A stretch of DNA of 19,076 nt from an uncultured Prevotella sp. (GTDB taxonomy: Bacteria > Bacteroidota > Bacteroidia > Bacteroidales > Bacteroidaceae). This document shows positions 1-7,760 of this stretch, in pieces. The position numbers were made by a program, and so were the translations under genes. The first letter of the stretch is position 1. The number at the start of each line of letters is the position of its first letter. Under the pieces are notes generated by a model. The model had not been told where the DNA came from, ran no database searches, and saw only the letters and a list, made by a program, of their open reading frames with translations. The stretch spans positions 1 through 19,076 of the forward strand of contig ONQK01000155.1 in the NCBI GenBank assembly GCA_900319895.1, written 5' to 3'.

Positions 1-924
1 GTCGCTTTTCAGCCTTAGCATGACGCTTTCGGTCTCCGGGTCGCCCATGCGGCAGTTGTATTCAATGACTTGCGGGTTGTTGTCGACGTTTATGAGCCCG
101 AAAAAGATAAATCCTTTGTAGTCGATGTTCTCGTTTTGAAGTCCCTCGATGGTCGGGCGGATGATGCGCCGCTCCACTTTCTCCATCCATTCTGGGTTGG
201 CGAAGGGTACGGGGCTGATGCTCCCCATGCCTCCTGTGTTGAGGCCTGTGTCTCCTTCGCCGATGCGCTTGTAGTCCTTTGCCTCGGGCAGAATCTTGTA
301 GTTCTTGCCGTCGGTGAGAACAAAAACGCTGCACTCGATGCCGCTCAAGAATTCTTCAACGACGACTTTGCTGGATGCCTGCCCGAACATGCCTGAAAGC
401 ATTTCCTTCATCTCTTTTTTCGCCTCTTCAAGGGTCGGCAAAATGAGCACGCCCTTGCCGGCGCACAGTCCGTCGGCCTTGAGCACATAGGGTGGGTTGA
501 GGCTTTCCAGGTAATGCAGTCCTTCCTCAAGCGTGTCGGTGTTGAATGTGCGGTGCCGGGCGGTCGGAATGCCGTATTTTTCCATGAATTGTTTGGCAAA
601 ATCCTTGCTCCCTTCTAGCATCGCACCTGCTTTGGAAGGCCCGACGACCGTGATGTGGGCTGTCTGCCCGTCATTTTTGAATTCATCGTAAATGCCTTTT
701 ACCAACGGGTCTTCCGGACCCACTACCACCATGTCGATGGCCTTGTCCAGGGCAAATTTTTTGATACTCTTGATGTCGTCGGCACTGATGTTCACGTTTT
801 CGCCCACCTGGCTGGTTCCCGCATTTCCCGGGGCGATGTAAAGTTGCTCAGTATGTCTGCTTTGTGCGATTTTCCATGCCAATGCATGTTCTCTTCCTCC
901 GCTTCCTAATAATAAAATTTTCAT
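1..924 (-). CDS. purD: Phosphoribosylamine-glycine ligase (GAR synthetase), C-terminus cut off by window edge
   Basis: This enzyme joins glycine to 5-phosphoribosylamine using ATP, the second step of purine synthesis in the cytoplasm. The minus-strand frame is open from the ATG at 922-924 to the window edge, giving 308 residues. It begins MKILLLGSGGREHALAWKI, the purD N-terminal glycine-rich motif. Next come the VVGPEDPL segment, PSKAGAMLEGSKDFAKQFM, and the ATP-grasp region with VLKADGLCAGKGV, VEEFLSGIECSVF and GLNTGGMGSISPVP. The last visible residues include EYNCRMGDPETE, the metal- and substrate-binding end of the ATP-grasp fold. Family members are about 420-430 residues, so roughly the last 115 lie outside the window. 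The gene has its own -7 element at 974-981. Identification is secure. Confidence 0.97.
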   Translation of the reverse strand, partial: MKILLLGSGGREHALAWKIAQSRHTEQLYIAPGNAGTSQVGENVNISADDIKSIKKFALDKAIDMVVVGPEDPLVKGIYDEFKNDGQTAHITVVGPSKAGAMLEGSKDFAKQFMEKYGIPTARHRTFNTDTLEEGLHYLESLNPPYVLKADGLCAGKGVLILPTLEEAKKEMKEMLSGMFGQASSKVVVEEFLSGIECSVFVLTDGKNYKILPEAKDYKRIGEGDTGLNTGGMGSISPVPFANPEWMEKVERRIIRPTIEGLQNENIDYKGFIFFGLINVDNNPQVIEYNCRMGDPETESVMLRLKSD

Positions 925-973
925 GTTTGGGCTAATCAAATATCTTTTCGAGAATAAATTTTGTTTCTGAGTG

Positions 974-1006
974 CAAAGGTATAAAAAAGGTTGAAAAACA
1001 CGTCAA
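974..1006 (-). promoter_or_regulatory. Candidate Bacteroidota-type promoter of purD
   Basis: Read on the minus strand, 974-981 is TACCTTTG, a full match to the -7 consensus TAnnTTTG. A TTG at 1004-1006 lies 22 bp upstream, slightly wider than the usual 19-21. The predicted start of transcription is about 40 nt before the purD ATG. The call rests on consensus and position only. Confidence 0.6.
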
Positions 1007-1077
1007 TATTTTTTCATGAAATTTGGGTGGTGGCAAAGTCTTTGTGCCAAAAACGACTGTCTTGTTGTTTTTCGGAA

Positions 1078-1115
1078 AAGAGGAGGTGCCTTTTGTCGTA
1101 AAGAAACCTCCTCTT
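1078..1115 (-). terminator. Hairpin terminator after the peptidase gene
   Basis: AAGAGGAGGT (1078-1087) and ACCTCCTCTT (1106-1115) form a perfect 10-bp stem. The 18-nt loop can itself pair through CTTT and AAAG. On the minus strand the stem sits 7 nt after the peptidase stop codon and runs into CTCTTTTCC, a short U-rich tail. It separates the rlmL-peptidase unit from the purD promoter. Confidence 0.6.
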
Positions 1116-1122
1116 ATGCTGC

Positions 1123-3282
1123 TTATTTCAGATAGTCTTCAAAATATTGTGTGATGCGTTCATGCAAGTGCACGCTTTGGTGCCCGCGCATGTTGTGCTC
1201 TTCGCCGGGATAGACGAAAAAGTCGGGCTGGGTGCCTTGCTTGATGCATTCGGCAAGGAACGAGAGGCAGTGCTGCGGCAATACCACGGGGTCGTTGTAG
1301 CCTGTGATGATTTGCAGCTTGCCCTTGAGGTCTTTTGCTCTTGGCATGAGGCTGGTTTTCTCATAGCCCTCCGGATTGTTTTGAGGCGTGTCCATATAGC
1401 GCTCACCATACATCGCCTCGTACCATTTCCAGTCAATCACGGGGCCGCCTGCCACGCCGACCTTGAAGACATCTGGATAGTTGGTCATTAATGAGATGGT
1501 CATGAATCCGCCGAAACTCCAGCCGTGTACGCCAATTCGGCCGGTGTCCACGAATGGCTGCTTTTTCAGGTATTCAACTCCTTGCATCTGATCGAGCATC
1601 TCGATTTGTCCCAACTGTCGGAAAGTGGCCTGCTCAAAGTCGCGCCCGCGGTTTTCGCTGCCCCGGTTGTCAAGGATGAATACGATGTAGCCTTTTTGTG
1701 CCATGTAAGTCTCCCAGGAGCGGCTGTACCAATTCCATGATGCCTGTACGTTGTGGGCATGTGGACCGCCGTAGACGTAAATGACGGTCGGATAACGCCT
1801 CTCGGGAGTGAAGTCGGCCGGCTTGACCATGCGGAAGAAGAGGTCGGTCGTGCCGTCGGCAGCTTTGATTGTGCCGCTTTCAAAAATCGGGATCTTATAG
1901 CCTTTCCAAGGATTTTCCGCTGTCAGCAGCCGTCGGCGGGATTTGAGGTTGGTCTGGACAATTTCGATGTTCCTGGGCACATCTGGCTCCGAATAGTTGT
2001 CAATGACCCACTCGCCTGAGGCAGACATCATGCCGTTGTGGACCCCGCGCCCATTGTCCAGCAGTGTCCGCTTGCCGCCTTTCACATGGACTTGGAATAA
2101 ATTCCTTTGTAGCGGATGGCATTCGTTGGACTCAAAAATAATGGATTTGTTCTTGGTGTTAAATCCGAGCACTTTCAGCACCACCCACTTCCCGGACGTG
2201 ATCTGTTGAAGTTGTCTTCCCTTGCTGTCAAACAGGTATAGGTGGTTGTAGCCGTCTTTTTGGCTTTGCATGATGAATTTTTTGTCGTCCCAGGGCAAAA
2301 ACATGATGGGATGCGAGGGTTCGACGTATTTTTCGTGGGTCTCACGATAGATTTCTCCCATTTTCTCGCCTGTCTCTGCATCGTAGCACATCAATTGACA
2401 GTCGTTTTGGTCGCGGTTAAGTTCAAACATGTATACTCTCTTTCCGTCCGGGCTCCATGAAATGTTAGTGAAATAGCGGTCGACAGGACTGCTTGTCTTG
2501 AGGTAGGTCACAGATTTTTTGTGGAGGTCGAAAATGCCCACGCTCACCTGATGGATCTTCTTGCCCGCCATGGGGTATTTGTCTGGTTCATGCAGGGCAA
2601 TGGGGCTGAATATGTCTACTTGAGGATAGTCTTCAACCATGCTCTGGTCCATGCGGTAAAAAGCCAACTTGCTGCCGTCCGGGTTCCAGAAAGTGCCTTG
2701 GTGGATACCGAATTCGTTCCTGTGAACGGCTTCTCCATAGACGATGTCGCGGCTGCCGTCGGTGGTGATTTGATGCAATTGCCCTTGTACGTCGATGACA
2801 AACAGCTGGTGGTCTCTGACAAAGGCCGTGGCGCGCGAGCTCGCTTGCCAGTCGTTGGCCTTCTGCCCCGACAGGCTGTCTTGCCATACGATTTGGCGCG
2901 TCTGGAAGTTGACCAGTGTGAAGGCCTTGCCGTTGCCTACTGCCACGATGGGCTGCGTGGGATACGGGAAATTGGCGTTCAGGAGGTGTCTGACGCGTTT
3001 TTGGTCGTCGCTCTTAGCCCATAGATTGATTTCATCTAGACTAAATAGTTTGCTTTCTTTGCCGGTTTTCTTGTCGACGATGTAGCATTCCTCTACATCT
3101 TGGCGGATAAGCTGGTCGCCCCACCATGTGTAGTATTGGTTCTTGGCAACAAAATTCCGGTAGTTTCTACCTCCGAAATTCAAGTCTTCTAAAGTGAATT
3201 CTTTTTGCGCCATGGTGTTTACAGAACAAATTGCCATCCCAAGAGTCAGTAGTGCAATCCTTTTGATGTTTACAAGTTTCAT
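1123..3282 (-). CDS. ptpA: Secreted S9B serine peptidase, probable prolyl tripeptidyl peptidase
   Basis: The 719-residue product probably removes Xaa-Xaa-Pro tripeptides from peptide N-termini in the periplasm or at the cell surface. Residues 1-26 are a signal peptide ending VNTMAQ. A beta-propeller domain (about 30-480) precedes an alpha/beta-hydrolase domain. The catalytic triad is Ser589 in GWSFGG, Asp664 in GYNDPVV and His696 in EEHNMRG. The spacings (75 and 32 residues) equal those I recall for Porphyromonas gingivalis PTP (Ser603, Asp678, His710). Glu190 in NEFG and Glu622 in WYEAMYGERY match the two PTP glutamates that bind the substrate amino terminus. The start codon overlaps the rlmL-like stop by 4 nt, so translation is probably coupled. 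The residue before the catalytic loop is Thr rather than the usual His (TGYND against HGxxD). S9B family is near certain; PTP rather than DPP4 specificity is inferred from remembered sequence. Confidence 0.88.
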   Translation of the reverse strand: MKLVNIKRIALLTLGMAICSVNTMAQKEFTLEDLNFGGRNYRNFVAKNQYYTWWGDQLIRQDVEECYIVDKKTGKESKLFSLDEINLWAKSDDQKRVRHLLNANFPYPTQPIVAVGNGKAFTLVNFQTRQIVWQDSLSGQKANDWQASSRATAFVRDHQLFVIDVQGQLHQITTDGSRDIVYGEAVHRNEFGIHQGTFWNPDGSKLAFYRMDQSMVEDYPQVDIFSPIALHEPDKYPMAGKKIHQVSVGIFDLHKKSVTYLKTSSPVDRYFTNISWSPDGKRVYMFELNRDQNDCQLMCYDAETGEKMGEIYRETHEKYVEPSHPIMFLPWDDKKFIMQSQKDGYNHLYLFDSKGRQLQQITSGKWVVLKVLGFNTKNKSIIFESNECHPLQRNLFQVHVKGGKRTLLDNGRGVHNGMMSASGEWVIDNYSEPDVPRNIEIVQTNLKSRRRLLTAENPWKGYKIPIFESGTIKAADGTTDLFFRMVKPADFTPERRYPTVIYVYGGPHAHNVQASWNWYSRSWETYMAQKGYIVFILDNRGSENRGRDFEQATFRQLGQIEMLDQMQGVEYLKKQPFVDTGRIGVHGWSFGGFMTISLMTNYPDVFKVGVAGGPVIDWKWYEAMYGERYMDTPQNNPEGYEKTSLMPRAKDLKGKLQIITGYNDPVVLPQHCLSFLAECIKQGTQPDFFVYPGEEHNMRGHQSVHLHERITQYFEDYLK

Positions 3283-4697
3283 TTTTTTCTTGGTTTTGTG
3301 TTTGTGAAATCTTTTTGCTTGCCTTTGGCAAATTTTTCATGCCCCTTTTGGCCGTTTTCCTCCTTTTTCGGGTTGCGGATAAATGTTTTGGGGCGTTCCA
3401 GGGAATGGAACTTGAATGAGCGGATGTCGCTTTCTTCGTTTTCCTCCTCTTGTTCCATTCGTTTCTTGAACTCACGGTTTTTCTTGAACCGGTGCTTCTC
3501 GGACATCTGTTTTTTTTCTTCCTCGCTTTTTAAAACGCCGCCTTCGCTCCTGAATTCTTTCATCTTCCCTTCAAAAAGGGCGTATTTCCTGAACTCGCAT
3601 TCCAATGAGCCATTGTACAGCGGTATCTTGATCGATGGTTTCAGCCCGATTTGGTCGAAACATTCTTCTTTGTAGCTCAAAATCCACGCATCGTTGCCCG
3701 TGAACTCGTGTTTAAGGCGTTCGCCGATCATCTTGTATGTTTCCAGCAGATTGGACGTGGTGATGCGCTCGCCGTAGGGGGGGTTGGTCACCATGATGCT
3801 CTTGTTCTTGGGCTTCTGGAAGTCCTTGAAGTCGGCGTGTTCAATGGTGATGAGGTTTGAAAGGCCTGCCGCCTTGACGTTCAGGCGCGCCGTGTTGACT
3901 GCCTTGATGTCCACGTCATAACCGTAGATGTGGTGCTTGAATTCTCGTTCTGCCGACTCGTCGTTGTAGATGTCGTCGAAAAGGGCTTTGTCAAAGTCGT
4001 CCCACCTCTCGAAGGCGAATTCCTTGCGGAATACGCCGGGTGAAATGTTTTGGGCCAGCAGCGCCGCCTCGATCAGCAGTGTGCCGGAGCCGCACATGGG
4101 GTCGATGAAGTCGGTGTCGCCTTTCCAGCCCGTCATCATCACCATTCCGGCTGCCAGCACCTCGTTGAGCGGAGCCTCCATCGTCTCTTGCCGATAGCCT
4201 CTGCGGTGCAGGCTCTCGCCGCTGGAGTCGAGCGAAAGCGTGCATTTGTCCTCTGCGATGTGGATGTTCAGGCGGATGTCGGGATTGGCAACGGAGATGT
4301 TGGGGCGTTTGCCGTTTTGCTCCTTGAAGAAGTCTACAATGGCGTCTTTCACCTTGTAGGTGATGAAACGGGAATTGCGGAATTCCTCGGAATAGACAAC
4401 AGCGTCGACGGAGAATGTCCGTCGCTCGTTGAGGTATTCCGTCCAGTTGATGTCTTTGCATGCTTCGTACACGTCTTCTGCAGAGCGTGCCTTGAAGTGC
4501 TTGATGGGTTTGAGGATACGGATGGCAGTATGTAACTGCATGTTGGCACGGTATAAGACCTCTTTGTCGCCTGTGAATGATACCATGCGGCGGCCTGGCA
4601 CGATGTTCTGGGCGCCAATCGTCGCAAGTTCTTTGGCAAGCATTGGTTCTAGGCCCATGAATGTCTTAGCGATGATTTCAAAAGAATTTTTCATCAT
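3279..4697 (-). CDS. rlmL: THUMP-domain class I SAM-dependent RNA methyltransferase (RlmL/YpsC family) with charged C-terminal tail
   Basis: The product is 472 residues and is likely to methylate guanine N2 in 23S rRNA, like the N-terminal half of E. coli RlmL. Residues 1-165 form the ferredoxin-like/THUMP RNA-binding part. The Rossmann methyltransferase follows, with SAM motif DPMCGSGT at 199-206, YGYDVD at 259-263 as the acidic-loop strand, and catalytic TNPPYGER at 304-311. From about 380 to the end the protein is a Lys/Arg/Glu-rich tail of some 90 residues that is not part of the catalytic fold. Two adjacent ATGs (4695-4697 and 4692-4694) could serve as start. The stop codon overlaps the peptidase start as ATGA at 3279-3282. 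The leader of about 85 nt carries a hairpin. The family is clear; the exact target nucleotide is not shown by the sequence. Confidence 0.9.
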   Translation of the reverse strand: MMKNSFEIIAKTFMGLEPMLAKELATIGAQNIVPGRRMVSFTGDKEVLYRANMQLHTAIRILKPIKHFKARSAEDVYEACKDINWTEYLNERRTFSVDAVVYSEEFRNSRFITYKVKDAIVDFFKEQNGKRPNISVANPDIRLNIHIAEDKCTLSLDSSGESLHRRGYRQETMEAPLNEVLAAGMVMMTGWKGDTDFIDPMCGSGTLLIEAALLAQNISPGVFRKEFAFERWDDFDKALFDDIYNDESAEREFKHHIYGYDVDIKAVNTARLNVKAAGLSNLITIEHADFKDFQKPKNKSIMVTNPPYGERITTSNLLETYKMIGERLKHEFTGNDAWILSYKEECFDQIGLKPSIKIPLYNGSLECEFRKYALFEGKMKEFRSEGGVLKSEEEKKQMSEKHRFKKNREFKKRMEQEEENEESDIRSFKFHSLERPKTFIRNPKKEENGQKGHEKFAKGKQKDFTNTKPRKK

Positions 4698-4730
4698 AAA
4701 TTGTTGATATCTCTATATAACATCCTGATA

Positions 4731-4753
4731 CATAGAAGGCTGCGCCTTCTATG
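4731..4753. repeat. Perfect 10-bp inverted repeat (hairpin) in the rlmL leader
   Basis: CATAGAAGGC (4731-4740), loop TGC, then GCCTTCTATG (4744-4753). It lies between the candidate -7 element at 4789-4796 and the start codon at 4697, so it should be part of the 5' untranslated RNA. No U tract follows on the minus strand, which argues against an ordinary terminator in that direction. Confidence 0.75.
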
Positions 4754-4788
4754 GCATGTAAGTGAATATTGTTTTTTATTTTGTGGTG

Positions 4789-4796
4789 CAAAGTTA
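4789..4796 (-). promoter_or_regulatory. Candidate -7 element of the rlmL-peptidase operon
   Basis: TAACTTTG on the minus strand matches TAnnTTTG. I see no good TTG/TTTG at the expected -33 distance, so this is a half-site call supported by its place in the only gap upstream of the operon. Confidence 0.5.
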
Positions 4797-4919
4797 ATGA
4801 AAATTTCGCTTAAGTGAGTGAAAATGGCGATATTTTCTTTTTCACACGACAATTTTTCGCCGCTTTTCGTCCAAAAATGGGGGAGATGAAGCGGGTTGTT
4901 GGGGCGAAAGGCGGTAAAA

Positions 4920-5573
4920 TTACTTTTCGTAAATTGTTTGGTCGATGATGCCTGCTTGTTGGAGTGCCTCTTTACGTTCAATACAGGTGCCGCAGGTGCC
5001 GCAGTGCGCTTTTCCGCCTTTATAGCACGACCATGTGAGCGAATAGTCTATGTTCAATGCTTTGCCTTTTTGCGCTATTTCTGTCTTTGTCAGTGCCGTA
5101 TAAGGTGCCAGCAGTTGCACTTTCAGGTAGGTGCCTGCCTTGCTGGCTGCGTTGAAGGCCTCGACGAACTCGTTTCTGCAGTCTGGATAGATGGCGTGGT
5201 CTCCGCCGTGGTTGGCCATCATCACGAACTTGAGTCCATTGCTTTCAGCTATCCCCGTCGCTATTGAGAGCATGATGCCGTTGCGGAACGGCACGACTGT
5301 GGATTGCATGTTCTGACTGTTGTAGCTGCCTTCGGGGATGTCTTCGGAGCCTGTGAGCAGGCTGCTCTTGAAGTATTGGCTCATGAAGCCGAGCTCGATG
5401 ACGATGTGCCGGATGCCCAGTTTCTGGCAATGTAGGCGTGCAAAAGGTATTTCCCTTTGATTATGGTTGCTGCCATAATCAAAGGAAATGCCGATGGCGA
5501 CGCGGTCTTTGAACTCGTACAGCATCGTTGTACTGTCCATGCCGCCGCTAAGGATGAGCACGGTGTCTTTCAT
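4920..5573 (-). CDS. queC: 7-cyano-7-deazaguanine (preQ0) synthase
   Basis: QueC converts 7-carboxy-7-deazaguanine to preQ0 with ATP and ammonia, the last step before queuosine-specific reduction for tRNA modification. The 217-residue product has the PP-loop SGGMDST at 9-15 for ATP binding. The QueC zinc site is a four-cysteine cluster near the C-terminus: Cys183, Cys191, Cys194 and Cys197, in SCYKGGKAHCGTCGTCIERK. Length fits the family (about 220). The start codon overlaps the ridA stop by 4 nt (ATGA, 5570-5573), so the two are co-translated. No other queuosine gene is in the window. Confidence 0.97.
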   Translation of the reverse strand: MKDTVLILSGGMDSTTMLYEFKDRVAIGISFDYGSNHNQREIPFARLHCQKLGIRHIVIELGFMSQYFKSSLLTGSEDIPEGSYNSQNMQSTVVPFRNGIMLSIATGIAESNGLKFVMMANHGGDHAIYPDCRNEFVEAFNAASKAGTYLKVQLLAPYTALTKTEIAQKGKALNIDYSLTWSCYKGGKAHCGTCGTCIERKEALQQAGIIDQTIYEK

Positions 5574-5944
5574 CGTGCCGCAATGAGTTCTATCTCTACC
5601 AGTGCTCCTTTGGGCAGGTCTTTTACTGCAAAGGCAGAGCGTGCCGGGAACGGTGCAGAGAAGAAAGAGGCGTAAACCTCGTTGACTGCTGCGAAGTCGG
5701 CAATGTCAGCCAGAAGCACTGTTGTCTTGATGACGTTGTTCAGGTCTAGTCCTGCCTCGTTGAGAATTGCTTTTGCGTTGGTCAGCGACTGGCGTGCCTG
5801 TTCGGGTGCGCCGCCTTCAACGAAATTGCCTGTTGAGGGGTCGATGGGCAGTTGTCCTGAGACGAATACCATGTTGTTTGCTTCGATGGCTTGGCTGTAT
5901 GGGCCGATTGCCGCAGGAGCTTTTTCTGTATTGATCTGTTTCAT
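5570..5944 (-). CDS. ridA: RidA family enamine/imine deaminase (Rid/YjgF/UK114)
   Basis: RidA hydrolyses reactive 2-aminoacrylate and related enamines made by PLP enzymes, protecting those enzymes in the cytoplasm. The 124-residue product has the family N-terminus with AIGPYSQA at 12-19, VFVSGQLPIDP, the active-site arginine Arg102 in PARSAF, and the closing VEIELIA with its conserved Glu. Length is typical of a trimeric RidA subunit. It starts 39 nt after the SLC13 symporter stop and overlaps queC by 4 nt, so the three are probably one transcript. I see no metabolic reason for the queC pairing. Confidence 0.96.
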   Translation of the reverse strand: MKQINTEKAPAAIGPYSQAIEANNMVFVSGQLPIDPSTGNFVEGGAPEQARQSLTNAKAILNEAGLDLNNVIKTTVLLADIADFAAVNEVYASFFSAPFPARSAFAVKDLPKGALVEIELIAAR

Positions 5945-5983
5945 TTTGTGTAATATTTTAGGTGTTTTTTGAGTGCGTTGAGC

Positions 5984-7489
5984 TTAGAGTAGATGCAGCG
6001 TGCCGATGAGATAGAGTAGTCCGTAGCCCAGTAAAAGGCTGACGATTCCGACGATGATGCCCACTTTTGCCATGCTTTGCTGGTTGACCAGGTTGGTTGA
6101 GTATGCCAAAGCGTTGGGAGGCGTTGAGATGGGCAGGATCATGGCGCTGGAGGCGGAGATGGCCAGGCCTAACAGCACGGTTGGGGTGCCGCCGATGATG
6201 TCCAGTTTGTCGCCCATGGCGGCGCAGACAACGACTAGAATAGGTGTCATTAGCGCCGCAGTTGCTGAATTGCTGATGAAGTTGGACAGCAGGTAGCAGA
6301 TGATTCCTGAGAGGAGAAGTACCAAAATCGGGGAGAAGTTGCCAAAAGGAATGCTGGCTACTGCGCGTTCCGCCAGTCCTGAACCGTTGAAGCCGTAGCC
6401 AAGGGCAAATCCTCCTGCCACCATCCAGATGACCGACCAGTTGATTTCTTCCAAGTCGCGACGGTTGATGACACCGGTTAGTGCAAAGACGAAGAAGGGG
6501 ATTAGTGCCACGGTGTATGAATTGATTCCGGTGACTCTGTCGAGTAGCCAGAGTGCCACTGTCACGAGGAATGTTACGATTACGATATAGGTGTGTGCGC
6601 CTTTTTTCAACTCACCGTCAATGTGTAGTGTGATGTTTTTTTGTGAGAACGGGAATAGTTTTTTCAACAAAACCCAGCTGAAGAGCAGCAGGCAGACGAC
6701 GAGCGGCGTCATGAACATCATCCATTGACCGAAACCCAGTCCGAGGTTCAACCCTTCCGGGTCGTTCAAGTATTTCAGCGCGATGGTGTTGGGGGGTGTG
6801 CCAATCGGTGTTCCCATGCCGCCCAGGTTGGCTGCGACGGGGATGGCTAGAGCCAGTGCGATGCGCCCTTTCCCCTCTGGTGGAAGTTGTTTGAATACTG
6901 GTGTCAGGAAGGTGAGCATCATGGCCGCTGTTGCTGTATTTGAGACGAACATGGAGAATAGCGCTGTGATGAGCAGGAAGCCCAGCAGCAGGTTCTCGCT
7001 TTTTGTCCCGAAAAGTGTCAGCAGGGATTTTGCCAGGTATGCGTCAAGGCCGGTTTTCGCGGCTGCGATGGCAAGGATGAATCCGCCGATAAACAGCATG
7101 ACGGTGGGTTCGGCGAATGTTGCCATGATGGCTTTGTGGCTCAGCAATGCGCCCACTTCCTCGGTATTGCACATCCACTTGATGCCTGAATCGGAGGTGA
7201 AAAGCAGCATGATGACCATGATGGCGACGCTGGTGGCCCATGATGGTACGACTTCTAGGATCCACATTAGTGCGGCAAATACGAAGATAGCAATGATGCG
7301 CTGTTGTATGACAGTTAGCCCTTCAATCCCGAACACGGATGAGGGAGCGTTCCAAACCAGCAACGTTAAGACTGCGACGATGACCGCCTCGATTATTTTT
7401 TTGATGATTCGGTTTGGATGAAACCATTGTTCTAGACGCATGTTGTGGTATGCGTCGACAAGATGAAAGCCTTGGAATAATTTAAACAT
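5984..7489 (-). CDS. SLC13/DASS family sodium-coupled anion (dicarboxylate) symporter
   Basis: This 501-residue inner-membrane protein is likely to import C4-dicarboxylates or related anions with Na+. It shows the inverted-repeat signatures of the VcINDY/DASS fold: SNTATAAMM with the SNT motif at 183-185, SNSATAALM with SNS at 406-408, and the paired loops GTPPN (230-234) and STPPN (455-459). There are about 11 hydrophobic segments, an amphipathic N-terminal stretch (about 1-30) and a central hydrophilic loop near 281-298. Sulfate or citrate cannot be excluded as substrate. The -7 element lies at 7569-7576, giving a leader of roughly 75 nt. ridA follows 39 nt downstream. The alternative start, Met17, would still keep all membrane segments. 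Confidence 0.92.
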   Translation of the reverse strand: MFKLFQGFHLVDAYHNMRLEQWFHPNRIIKKIIEAVIVAVLTLLVWNAPSSVFGIEGLTVIQQRIIAIFVFAALMWILEVVPSWATSVAIMVIMLLFTSDSGIKWMCNTEEVGALLSHKAIMATFAEPTVMLFIGGFILAIAAAKTGLDAYLAKSLLTLFGTKSENLLLGFLLITALFSMFVSNTATAAMMLTFLTPVFKQLPPEGKGRIALALAIPVAANLGGMGTPIGTPPNTIALKYLNDPEGLNLGLGFGQWMMFMTPLVVCLLLFSWVLLKKLFPFSQKNITLHIDGELKKGAHTYIVIVTFLVTVALWLLDRVTGINSYTVALIPFFVFALTGVINRRDLEEINWSVIWMVAGGFALGYGFNGSGLAERAVASIPFGNFSPILVLLLSGIICYLLSNFISNSATAALMTPILVVVCAAMGDKLDIIGGTPTVLLGLAISASSAMILPISTPPNALAYSTNLVNQQSMAKVGIIVGIVSLLLGYGLLYLIGTLHLL

Positions 7490-7568
7490 AATACTTTTTT
7501 ATAATCATTTTGTGTTAGTTTTTGTGTCTGTGAATCTCCGAAGGGTTGAATTTCTTTGATTCGCGTTG

Positions 7569-7603
7569 CAAAGGTAGAATTTTTATAGGAATAACCGCAC
7601 AAA
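7569..7603 (-). promoter_or_regulatory. Candidate promoter of the SLC13-ridA-queC operon
   Basis: TACCTTTG on the minus strand at 7569-7576 matches the -7 consensus exactly. A TTTG at 7600-7603 is 23 bp upstream, wider than ideal. The site lies in a divergent intergenic region shared with pgk. Confidence 0.55.
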
Positions 7604-7721
7604 AAAACGGAAAAAAACAGAAAGAATTTGTTTTTTTAGGTTTTAAGTGGGTCAAAACAATGTTTTTTCTACTTTTTGGAAAAAAAAAGTGGATGAGGAT
7701 GATTATTCCCGGATATTTTTG
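7577..7721. other. Phased A/T-tract intergenic region between divergent promoters
   Basis: Homopolymer runs occur at 7580-7584 (T5), 7601-7607 (A7), 7611-7617 (A7), 7631-7637 (T7), 7641-7644 (T4), 7654-7657 (A4), 7663-7668 (T6), 7673-7677 (T5) and 7680-7688 (A9). Most centres are about 9-13 bp apart, near the DNA helical repeat. Such phasing usually gives intrinsic curvature. No reading frame here looks coding. Confidence 0.6.
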
Positions 7722-7729
7722 TACTTTTG
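7722..7729 (+). promoter_or_regulatory. Candidate -7 element of pgk
   Basis: TACTTTTG matches TAnnTTTG and would start transcription about 25 nt before the pgk ATG. No clear TTTG sits at the -33 distance; the curved A/T region lies immediately upstream instead. Confidence 0.6.
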
Positions 7730-7760
7730 CTCATCAAAACATTAAAAATACCTAAACACA

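Noticed and set aside
2521..3024. Plus-strand open frame of 167 codons opposite the peptidase gene
   Set aside because: Antisense shadow; no promoter-like element or domain.
4860..4914. Possible terminator after queC (arms 4860-4869 and 4905-4914)
   Set aside because: The loop is 35 nt, the stem has a mismatch when read on the queC strand, and no U tract follows.
4920..5573. A preQ1 riboswitch for queC
   Set aside because: queC starts inside the ridA stop codon, leaving no leader, and I see no such structure before the SLC13 gene that heads the transcript.
6783..7421. Plus-strand open frame of 212 codons opposite the SLC13 gene
   Set aside because: Methionine/serine-rich low-complexity translation, as expected from reading hydrophobic codons in reverse.
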